Assembly: GCF_032108445.1 (NCBI RefSeq)
Contig: NZ_CP134876.1
Coordinates: 3,162,001 to 3,226,000 of the forward strand
From: Micromonospora halotolerans
GTDB lineage: Bacteria > Actinomycetota > Actinomycetes > Mycobacteriales > Micromonosporaceae
DNA: 64,000 nucleotides
Direction of reading: 5' to 3'
Shown here piece after piece: positions 53,932 through 64,000 of the stretch (its first letter is position 1; every line of letters begins with the position of its first letter). The position numbers and the translations under genes were made by a program. The notes under the pieces are model-generated. The model had not been told where the DNA came from. It saw only the letters and a program-made list of their open reading frames with translations, and searched no databases.

Positions 53932-54765
53932 GTGGACGAGCGGACCCGGCTGCGGCTGGACGTCTCGTACGACGGCACCGACTTCTCCGGCTGGGCCGCC
54001 CAGCCAACCCGGCGCACGGTCGCCGGGGTGCTCATGGAGACCCTGGACCTGGTCCTCGGCGCGGGCACCGCGACCGGGCTGACCGTGGCCGGCCGCACCG
54101 ACGCCGGCGTGCACGCCACCGGGCAGGTCTGCCACCTCGACCTGCCGACCGAGGTGTGGCGACAGTACGACGGGAGGCTGCTGCGCCGGCTGGCCCGGCT
54201 GCTCCCTCCCGACGTGCGGGTGCGGGCGATGACCCAGGTGCCGGCCGACTTCGACGCCCGCTTCTCGGCCACGTTCCGCCGCTACGAGTACCGGGTGACC
54301 GACGCGCCGTGGGGCGCCGAGCCGCTGCGCCGCACCGACACCCTCGCCTGGCCGAAGCCGCTGGACCTGGCGGCGCTGAATGCCACCGCGGCCGGCCTGG
54401 TGGGGGAGCACGACTTCGCCGCGTACTGCCGGCGCAAGGAGAACGCCACCACGCTGCGCGAGGTGACCCGACTGGACTGGCGGCGCGAGCCGGACGGCAT
54501 ACTGGTCGCCACGGTGCAGGCCGACGCGTTCTGCCAGAACATGGTCCGCAGCCTGGTCGGCGCCATGCTGGTGGCCGGCGACGGCCGCCGGCCGGTCGAG
54601 TGGCCGGCCGGCCTGCTGGACCGCCGGGAACGTGCCAGCGAGGTGACCGTGGCGCCCGCGCACGGGCTGGCCCTGGTCGAGGTCGGCTACCCGGCCGACC
54701 CCGCCGAGTACGCCCGCCGCGCCGACCTCACCCGCCGGCTCCGGGTGCCGGTGGCCGAGGGCTGA
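53932..54765 (+). CDS. truA: tRNA pseudouridine synthase A
   Basis: This 277-residue enzyme makes pseudouridine at tRNA positions 38-40. The catalytic aspartate is D57 in GRTDAGVHATGQV. The GTG at 53932 is chosen with GGAGG at about 53922; the TTG at 53917 overlaps that site. It follows rplQ as in many bacteria and faces a convergent gene. Confidence 0.95.
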   Translation: MDERTRLRLDVSYDGTDFSGWAAQPTRRTVAGVLMETLDLVLGAGTATGLTVAGRTDAGVHATGQVCHLDLPTEVWRQYDGRLLRRLARLLPPDVRVRAMTQVPADFDARFSATFRRYEYRVTDAPWGAEPLRRTDTLAWPKPLDLAALNATAAGLVGEHDFAAYCRRKENATTLREVTRLDWRREPDGILVATVQADAFCQNMVRSLVGAMLVAGDGRRPVEWPAGLLDRRERASEVTVAPAHGLALVEVGYPADPAEYARRADLTRRLRVPVAEG

Positions 54766-54775
54766 GCACAGCGGA

Positions 54776-54812
54776 ACGGCCCGCCGCCCCCGGAACGAGG
54801 ACGACGGGCCGT
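54776..54812. terminator. Bidirectional hairpin between convergent genes
   Basis: The perfect 8-bp arms ACGGCCCG/CGGGCCGT (54776-54783 with 54805-54812) lie between truA and the minus-strand gene. Confidence 0.5.
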
Positions 54813-54822
54813 GGTGGCCGGC

Positions 54823-56040
54823 TCAGTTGCGGGTGCCGTCCTGGCCGGCGGTGCCCTCCGTCGGGCCCTCCGTGGGCTGGCTGGCCGCCCCGCCGCTGGC
54901 CCGGCGCTCCAGCACGCCCCGGTTCAGGTAGGCCTCGATCATGTCGTACAGGATGTCCCGGGCCTTCGTGTCGCCGGAACTGATCCGTTCCCCGTCGGCC
55001 CGGGTGACGACGCAGTAGGCGAGGTAGTGCCCGCGGACCTGCCAGCCGACCCGGGCGGCGGCCGTGGCCACGACCTCGGTGTCCTTGTCCGCCGCCATGC
55101 CGCGGAACCGGCCCTGCCGCTCGTCCAGCATCGGGCGGATCCGGTCGCGCGCCCGCTGGGCGCTGGCCACGTCGGTCAGGTTGAACAGGCCGGCGGTGAG
55201 CAGGTGGTCGCCGTCGGGGGAGCGGAGGGTGGCCCGGACCACCTGGTTGCAGCCGAGGCGGACCAGCAGGTCGGCGATCTCGCCGGTGGCCGCGACCGCG
55301 CAGCTGCCGCTGGAGTTCGTCTTCAACACCCGGTACGCCGGCTGCCCGTCCGCCACCACGAGCTGCTGGCCGGGGAAGACCTCCTTGGCGCTGAGCGCCG
55401 CCTGGTCGGTGTCCCGGGAGTCCAGGTCGGTGCCGTCGGGCGCGGCGGACTGCTCCACCACCGGCTGGCTGCTCTGCTGGCTGGCCGGTGGCGTGAGGGT
55501 CCGGTCCTCCAGGAGGGCGGCGACGGCCAGCCCGGTGAGGGCGAGCAGCATGAGCACGGCGGCGCCGCCGATCAGCACCTGCCAGGCCCGGCCGCCGCGC
55601 CGGCGATCGGGCCGGCGGGGCCGGGTCAGGTCCACCGGATCGGTGGTCCGGACGACGGGGTCGTCAGCGGTCGAGGTCGTGGCGGTCGACGCCGCGTGGG
55701 TCGACGCCGCCGGCCTCGGCGCGGCGGCCGGCGTCGGCTGCGGCACCGGCGGTGCGGGCGGCGGCACGGCCGGCGTGGGCTGCGGCACGGGAGCGGGCTC
55801 CCGGGGCGGGGCGGGCCGGCTCGGCGCCGGAGCCGGAGCCGGGGGCGCCGGGGCCGGCGCCCGGGCGACGTCGGCGGCCGGTCGGGCGGGTCGGACCGGT
55901 GGCGGCAGCGACGGGGTGGGGAAGCGGGACCGCGAGGGACCCGCCGGCGGAGCCGGCGCGTCCCCGGGCACGGACGGGTCCGATCCGGGCCGCGGGTACT
56001 CCAGGAAGGCGTCCTCATCGGACTCGTACCGATACACCAT
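54823..56040 (-). CDS. Proline-rich single-pass membrane protein, function unknown
   Basis: This 405-residue protein has a cytoplasmic Pro/Ala-rich disordered region (about 18-145), a basic stretch, one membrane segment (WQVLIGGAAVLMLLALTGLA, near residue 160) and an extracytoplasmic domain with three cysteines (SSGSCAVAAT, RLGCNQVVRA, HYLAYCVVTR). I do not recognise the outer domain. ATG 56040 is chosen because TACTGT on the minus strand (56048-56053) is seven bases before it; ATG 56061 is an alternative. Confidence 0.78.
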   Translation of the reverse strand: MVYRYESDEDAFLEYPRPGSDPSVPGDAPAPPAGPSRSRFPTPSLPPPVRPARPAADVARAPAPAPPAPAPAPSRPAPPREPAPVPQPTPAVPPPAPPVPQPTPAAAPRPAASTHAASTATTSTADDPVVRTTDPVDLTRPRRPDRRRGGRAWQVLIGGAAVLMLLALTGLAVAALLEDRTLTPPASQQSSQPVVEQSAAPDGTDLDSRDTDQAALSAKEVFPGQQLVVADGQPAYRVLKTNSSGSCAVAATGEIADLLVRLGCNQVVRATLRSPDGDHLLTAGLFNLTDVASAQRARDRIRPMLDERQGRFRGMAADKDTEVVATAAARVGWQVRGHYLAYCVVTRADGERISSGDTKARDILYDMIEAYLNRGVLERRASGGAASQPTEGPTEGTAGQDGTRN

Positions 56041-56157
56041 GTTGGCTACAGTAGGGGTCATTGTCCCTTTCGTGGGTAATATCGGCAAAATCTGGCGGAG
56101 TGGCGTCCCGTCCTGCCTGCCGCACCGTCGGGGGCGCCGCTCCCGGGCGGTGCGACA

Positions 56158-56772
56158 ATGCCCGACGTGACCGGCGACCACTACTTCACCGCTGAACCCA
56201 CGACCCCCGCCCAGCCGCGCAAGGTCGAGTTCTCCGTCGCCGGGCGCGACTACACCCTCGCCTCGTCCGCCGGCGTCTTCTCCGCCGCCCGGCTGGATCC
56301 CGGGACCGCGGTGCTGCTGCGCAAGGCCGACCTGCCGGCGTACGACGCCACCGGCCCGCTGCTCGACGTCGGATGCGGCTTCGGGCCGATCACCTGCGTC
56401 CTGGCCAGCAGCGCGCCGGCCGCCACCGTCTGGGCGGTCGACGTCAACCAGCGGGCCCGCGACCTCACCGCGGCCAACGCCGCCCGGGTCGGTGCCGCCG
56501 ACCGGGTCCGGGTGGCCGCGCCCGACGACGTACCCGCCGACGTCGCCTTCGCCGAGATCTGGTCCAACCCGCCCATCCACATCGGCAAGGCGGAGCTGCA
56601 CGAGCTGCTGCGGCGCTGGCTGCCCCGACTCACCCCGGACGGGGTGGCCTGGCTGGTCGTCGCCCGGCACCTCGGCGGCGACTCGCTGCACCGCTGGCTG
56701 GTCGAGCAGGGCTGGCAGGTCGAGCGGCACGCCAGCCAGAAGGGCTACCGGGTGCTGCGGGTCACCCGGTAA
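56158..56772 (+). CDS. RsmC-like class I methyltransferase
   Basis: This 204-residue protein has SAM motif I (DVGCGFGPI at 70-78) and the NPP motif (SNPPIHIGK at 136-144) typical of N2-guanine rRNA methyltransferases of the RsmC/RlmG type (MTS family). It is a single-domain form, which in actinobacteria stands alone. A GTG at 56167 is another possible start. Confidence 0.87.
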   Translation: MPDVTGDHYFTAEPTTPAQPRKVEFSVAGRDYTLASSAGVFSAARLDPGTAVLLRKADLPAYDATGPLLDVGCGFGPITCVLASSAPAATVWAVDVNQRARDLTAANAARVGAADRVRVAAPDDVPADVAFAEIWSNPPIHIGKAELHELLRRWLPRLTPDGVAWLVVARHLGGDSLHRWLVEQGWQVERHASQKGYRVLRVTR

Positions 56773-56813
56773 TCCGGTGTCGCCCACACCCGCCCCTCGG
56801 GGAGGATGCCCGC

Positions 56814-58490
56814 GTGGGATACGTGGACGTGGCAGGGGTCGGGCACATCCTCCCGGACGGCCAGGAACTCTTCGCCGAGGTGTCGTTCCGGGTCGGTGAG
56901 GGCGCGAAGGTGGCGCTCGTCGGCCCCAACGGCGCCGGCAAGACCACCTTGCTGCGCATGGTCGCCGGCGACCTGCCGGTGAAGACCGGCGCCGTCGCCC
57001 GCGCCGGCGGGCTCGGCGTGATGCGCCAGTTCATCGGCATGATCGGTGACGAGTCGACCCTCGCCGACCTGGCGCTGACGCTCGCCCCGCCCGCGCTACG
57101 CGACGCCGGCCGCCGCCTCGCCGACACCGAGGCGGCCATGCGGGCGGCCGAGGTCCGCGGCAAGTACAGCAGCGCCGCCGGCAAGGCGCAGCTCGCGTAC
57201 GCGGACGCCCTGGCCGCCTGGGGCGAGACCGGCGGGTACGACGCCGAGGTGCTCTTCGACACCGTCGCCACCATCGTCCTCGACCTGCCCTGGGACGCCG
57301 CCCGGGAGCGGCCGGTGCGCACCCTCTCCGGCGGCCAGCAGAAGCGGTTCGCGCTGGAACTGCTGCTCCGCGGCCCGGACGAGGTGCTCCTCCTCGACGA
57401 GCCGGACAACTTCCTCGACGTGCCCGGCAAGCGCTGGCTGGAGACCCGGCTGCGCGAGTCCGGCAAGTCCGTGCTCTACGTCTCGCACGACCGGGAGCTG
57501 CTCGCCCAGACCGCCGACCGGGTGGTCGCCGTGGAGGGCGGCAGCGCCTGGGTGCACCCGGGTGGCTTCGCCAGCTGGCACGAGGCGCGGGTGGCCCGGC
57601 ACGCCCGCCTCGACGAGCTGCGCCGCCGCTGGGACGAGGAGCACCAGAAGCTGCGCGAGCTGATGCTCATGTACAAGCAGAAGGCCGCGTACAACGACGG
57701 GATGGCCTCCCGCTACCAGGCCGCGCAGACCCGGCTGCGCAAGTTCGAGGAGGCCGGGCCGCCGCCCGTACCCCCGAAGGACCAGGACATCCGGATGCGC
57801 CTGACCGGCGGGCGGACCGGGAAGCGCGCGGTGATCGCCGAGCAGCTCGAACTGGACGGCCTTACGTATCCCTTCGACCTGGAACTCTGGTACGGCGACC
57901 GGGTCGCCGTGCTCGGCGCGAACGGGACCGGGAAGTCGCACTTCCTGCGCCTGCTCGCCCGCGGCGGCACCGACCCGGACCCGGCCAACATCCCGGTCGA
58001 CGGGGCGAAGCTGGCGCCCGTCGCGCACGGCGGGGCCGTACGCCTCGGCGCGCGGGTCCGGCCCGGCCACTTCTCGCAGACCCACGACCGGCCCGAGCTG
58101 ATGGAGAAGACGCTCGTCGACATCCTGTGGCGGGGCGACGAGCACCGGGCCGGCATGGACCGGCACGCGGCCATGGCGGCGCTGTCCCGGTACGAGCTGG
58201 CCGGGCAGGGCGACCAGCGGTTCGGCACCCTCTCCGGCGGCCAGCAGGCGCGCTTCCTCGTGCTGCTGCTGGAGCTGTCCGGGGCCACCCTGCTGCTGCT
58301 CGACGAGCCCACCGACAACCTCGACCTGGCCTCCGCCGAGGCCCTCGAAGCGGGGCTGGACGCGTTCGCCGGGACGGTGGTGGCGGTCACCCACGACCGG
58401 TGGTTCACCCGCTCCTTCGACCGGTTCGTGCTGTTCCGCGGCGACGGCGAGGTGGTGGAGACCCCGGAGCCGGTCTGGGACGTCGGGTGA
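56814..58490 (+). CDS. ABC-F family ATPase
   Basis: This 558-residue soluble protein has two ABC domains and no membrane part. Domain 1: Walker A GPNGAGKTT at 37-45, signature LSGGQQKRF near 171, Walker B LLLDEPDNFLD near 193. Domain 2: Walker A GANGTGKSH near 367, signature LSGGQQARF near 472, LLLDEPTDNLD. ABC-F proteins act on ribosomes in translation or antibiotic protection; which applies here is unknown. GGAGG at about 56801 sets the GTG start. Confidence 0.92.
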   Translation: MGYVDVAGVGHILPDGQELFAEVSFRVGEGAKVALVGPNGAGKTTLLRMVAGDLPVKTGAVARAGGLGVMRQFIGMIGDESTLADLALTLAPPALRDAGRRLADTEAAMRAAEVRGKYSSAAGKAQLAYADALAAWGETGGYDAEVLFDTVATIVLDLPWDAARERPVRTLSGGQQKRFALELLLRGPDEVLLLDEPDNFLDVPGKRWLETRLRESGKSVLYVSHDRELLAQTADRVVAVEGGSAWVHPGGFASWHEARVARHARLDELRRRWDEEHQKLRELMLMYKQKAAYNDGMASRYQAAQTRLRKFEEAGPPPVPPKDQDIRMRLTGGRTGKRAVIAEQLELDGLTYPFDLELWYGDRVAVLGANGTGKSHFLRLLARGGTDPDPANIPVDGAKLAPVAHGGAVRLGARVRPGHFSQTHDRPELMEKTLVDILWRGDEHRAGMDRHAAMAALSRYELAGQGDQRFGTLSGGQQARFLVLLLELSGATLLLLDEPTDNLDLASAEALEAGLDAFAGTVVAVTHDRWFTRSFDRFVLFRGDGEVVETPEPVWDVG

Positions 58491-58520
58491 GGGCGCGCCC
58501 ACCGGCATAGGGTGGATCTC

Positions 58521-59474
58521 GTGACTGAGATGACCTACCGCCGGCTCGGCGACTCCGGACTCGTGGTGTCCGTCGTCGGCATCGGCTGCAACAACTTCGG
58601 CCGCAAGCTCGACCTCGACGGCACCCGCGCGGTCGTGGACGCCGCGCTCGACGCCGGGATCAACTTCTTCGACACCGCCGACATCTACGGGGAGCCGCAG
58701 GGCAGCTCCGAGGAACTGCTCGGGCAGGCGCTCAAGGGCCGCCGGGACGACGTGGTGGTCGCCACCAAGTTCGGCATGGACATGCACGGGTTGAACGGGC
58801 CGGACCACGGCGCCCGGGGCGCCCGCCGCTACATCGCCCGGGCGGTCGAGGCGTCCCTGCGCCGCCTCGACACCGACCACATCGACCTCTACCAGATGCA
58901 CGAGCCCGACCCGGGCACCCCCATCGATGAGACCCTCGCGGCGCTGGACGACCTGGTCACCGCCGGCAAGGTGCGCTACCTCGGCAACTCCAACTTCGCC
59001 GGCTGGCAGATCGCCGACGCCGACTGGACCGCCTCCTCCCAGGGCCGCACCCGCTTCATCTCCGCGCAGAACCACTACTCGCTGCTGGAGCGGAGCGTCG
59101 AGGCCGAGGTGATCCCGGCGTGCGAGCGGTTCGGGCTCGGCATGCTGCCGTTCTTCCCCCTCGCGAACGGCCTGCTCACCGGCAAGTACAAGCGGGACGA
59201 GGCCCCGCCCGCCGGCAGCCGGCTCTCCGGCGGCGGCCGGTACGCCCAGCGCCTCGCCGCCGCCGACTGGGACACCATCGAGGCCATCGAGGCGTACGCG
59301 GCCGAGCGCGGGATCAGCATGCTCCAGGTGGCCATCGGCGGGCTCGCGGCCCGGCCCGCGGTGACCTCGGTGATCGCCGGCGCCACCACGCCCGAGCAGG
59401 TACGCGCCAACGCCGAGGCGGGCACCTGGCAGCCCACCGACGAGGACCTCGACGCCCTCGACGCGATCCTCTGA
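58521..59474 (+). CDS. Aldo/keto reductase
   Basis: This 317-residue NADPH-dependent oxidoreductase has the catalytic tetrad D51, Y56, K83 and H127 (FFDTADIYG, ATKFG, YQMHEPD). The substrate is unknown. The GTG at 58521 is chosen because TAGGGT (58508-58513) is seven bases before it; GTG 58512 overlaps that hexamer and ATG 58530 is possible. A strong terminator follows. Confidence 0.92.
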   Translation: MTEMTYRRLGDSGLVVSVVGIGCNNFGRKLDLDGTRAVVDAALDAGINFFDTADIYGEPQGSSEELLGQALKGRRDDVVVATKFGMDMHGLNGPDHGARGARRYIARAVEASLRRLDTDHIDLYQMHEPDPGTPIDETLAALDDLVTAGKVRYLGNSNFAGWQIADADWTASSQGRTRFISAQNHYSLLERSVEAEVIPACERFGLGMLPFFPLANGLLTGKYKRDEAPPAGSRLSGGGRYAQRLAAADWDTIEAIEAYAAERGISMLQVAIGGLAARPAVTSVIAGATTPEQVRANAEAGTWQPTDEDLDALDAIL

Positions 59475-59481
59475 CCCACCT

Positions 59482-59521
59482 CACGCTGCCCCGGCACCCC
59501 GCCCGGTGCCGGGGCAGCGTG
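59482..59521. terminator. Terminator after the aldo/keto reductase gene
   Basis: A perfect 17-bp stem (59482-59498 with 59505-59521) and a 6-base loop start eight bases after the stop. Confidence 0.88.
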
Positions 59522-59524
59522 CTG

Positions 59525-59850
59525 TCCGGGGATGTGGCCGCATCCGCGCGTCCGGCGGCAGCAGCACGGAGACCGGCGCGTCGCGGGCGAGGAGATCCGC
59601 ACCCCAGAGGTAGGCGGCGCTGCGTCCGGCGATCGCACCGTGCGCCGGCAACAGCAGCGCCACGGCGTCGCACCACATCCGGTGATCGCCGGCGCGGTGG
59701 CCGTCGCGGTGCACGTAGACGTCCGGCAGCAGCCGGATCCACGCTGGACTCCGCAGCATGGTCCAGGTCAGGAGCCCCTCGGCGACTGCGGTGCTGCCGC
59801 GGAACGGCGGACGGACAGCCGGCGGGGGACGCGGGCGGACGAGGGCATCC
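59525..59850 (-). pseudogene. Fragment of an AbiEi/DUF559-type gene
   Basis: On the minus strand one frame reads FRGSTAVAEGLLTWTMLRSP, then RLLPDVYVHRDGHRAGDHRM and LWGADLLARDAPVSVLLPPD, the N-terminal pattern of the many actinobacterial AbiEi-type/DUF559 proteins. The likely start (ATG at 59848, MPSSARVPRRLSV) is in another frame, so a frameshift lies near 59790-59815, and the gene stops after about 100 residues at the neighbour's terminator. The usual C-terminal nuclease-like domain is missing. It is read as a decayed, truncated copy. Confidence 0.6.
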
Positions 59851-59933
59851 GGACAGCATGACGTGAGCGGGAGATCACCCGCTGTCTGCGTACTCCACCT
59901 CGGACGGTCGGTGGGAAATTCCCCACCCGCCCC

Positions 59934-59962
59934 TTGGCGGATCCGCGCACACGTCGTACGGT
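59934..59962 (+). promoter_or_regulatory. Promoter of the thiamine operon
   Basis: TTGGCG (59934-59939) and TACGGT (59957-59962) are 17 bases apart, just before the riboswitch. Confidence 0.68.
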
Positions 59963-59975
59963 AGGCCCGCAAGTG

Positions 59976-60067
59976 ACCCACGGGAGCCCGGTGCCACCGG
60001 GCTGAGAGGGGGGCTGGAAGCCCCCGACCGTCGAACCTGATCCGGGTAATGCCGGCGCAGGGAGGAG
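59976..60067 (+). promoter_or_regulatory. TPP riboswitch (THI element)
   Basis: The conserved cores are present: ACGGGAGCCCGGTG, then GGGCTGAGAGGG, a variable stem, GAACCTGATCCGGGTAATGC and GCAGGGAGG. The ribosome-binding site GGAGGAG (60061-60067) overlaps the last paired segment, so TPP binding probably blocks translation of thiE. Confidence 0.93.
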
Positions 60068-60074
60068 AGTTGCC

Positions 60075-60694
60075 GTGCCGTCCCTGGGACGACTGCATCT
60101 GATCACCGACACCCGGCCGGGTCGGCAGCCTCTCGCCGTGCTGCGCGCCGTCCTGCCGGTGGCCCGCGCCGAGCTGGTCGTCCAGGTCCGGGTGGAGGAC
60201 GACGCCACCGACCGGGAGGCGTACGAGCTGGCCAGCCGGGTGGTCGGGCTGTGCCGGCCGTACGGGGCGACGTGCCTGGTCAACGACCGGCTGCACGTGG
60301 CGCTGGCGGTCGGCGCCGCCGGAGGCCACGTCGGCGCGGAGGACCTGCCGGTGGCGGCCGCCCGCCGGGTGCTCGGCGCCGGCGCCGTGCTCGGCGCGAC
60401 CGCGCGGGAGCCGGGCGGCGCCGCCGCGGCGGTCGCCGCCGGGGCCAGCTACCTGGGCGTGGGCCCCTGTCACGCGACCACCACCAAGTCCGGCCTGCCC
60501 GAGCCGATCGGCCCGGCCGGGCTGCGGGCGGTGGCCGGTGCCGTGGACGTGCCCGTGATCGCCATCGGCGGGGTGACCGCCGCGTCGGTGCCGGCGCTGC
60601 GGGCCGCCGGCGCGTACGGGGTGGCGGTGGTGGGCGCGCTGTCGGCCAGCCCCGATCCGGGCCGGACGACCGCCGAGCTGATCGAGGCGCTGGC

Positions 60695-60701
<7 letters not shown>
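60075..60701 (+). CDS. thiE: Thiamine phosphate synthase
   Basis: This 208-residue TIM-barrel enzyme joins HMP-PP and the thiazole phosphate. QVR is at 37-39, N70-D71-R72 and the D90 region supply the Mg-pyrophosphate site, and GPCHATTTK is at 130-138; the IGG loop follows. The usual lysine two residues after QxR is E41. The GTG start is seven bases after GGAGGAG. It overlaps thiO by seven bases. Confidence 0.92.

Positions 60702-64000
<3,299 letters not shown>

Overview
The window is a high-GC chromosomal segment from an actinobacterium. Gene content and order point to the family Micromonosporaceae (Micromonospora-like). The basis is the mycobacteria-like block tRNA-Thr, tRNA-Met, rpmG, hadA, hadB, tRNA-Trp, secE, nusG, rplK, rplA, the frequent GTG/TTG starts, the zinc-type S14, S4 and L36, and the actinobacterial style of the accessory genes. 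The species assignment is inference; no 16S rRNA gene is present.

Layout. 1-4350: 3' end of the respiratory complex I operon (nuoL partial, nuoM, nuoN). 4498-6907: htpX, an MFS transporter and a 31-residue membrane peptide. 6981-9143: a small tetR-SDR island bounded by 21-bp direct repeats that reproduce the 3' end of yajQ. 9122-14157: yajQ, tRNA-Tyr, a methyltransferase, a VOC protein, and a 42-residue exported-type peptide followed by a GGDEF-EAL protein. 14254-15885: three tRNAs, rpmG and the dehydratase pair hadA-hadB.

16100-53860 is one of the main translation/transcription superclusters: secE-nusG, rplK-rplA, an ABC exporter pair, rplJ-rplL with an L10 leader, rpoB-rpoC, two small membrane proteins, rpsL-rpsG-fusA-tuf (str), the S10 and spc operons from rpsJ to rplO, secY-adk-map, a DUF1707 protein, infA-rpmJ, and rpsM-rpsK-rpsD-rpoA-rplQ. 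truA follows.

53932-59474: truA, a proline-rich single-pass membrane protein, an RsmC-like methyltransferase, an ABC-F ATPase and an aldo/keto reductase. 59525-59850: a decayed fragment of an AbiEi/DUF559-type gene. 59934-64000: a promoter, a TPP riboswitch and a tightly overlapping thiamine operon, thiE-thiO-thiS-thiG-(thiE/tenI-like)-thiD, with thiD cut by the window end.

How it works together. Most of the window builds and regulates the gene-expression machinery. Start/stop overlaps couple neighbouring ribosomal-protein genes, while perfect hairpins sit in nearly every larger gap of the superclusters. The str and S10 leaders share an identical 20-nt element. The thiamine operon is controlled by TPP and makes the thiazole branch plus HMP kinase and the coupling enzyme. 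Several peripheral genes look leaderless, with a -10 hexamer 6-7 nt before the start codon. No CRISPR array, insertion sequence or phage gene was seen.
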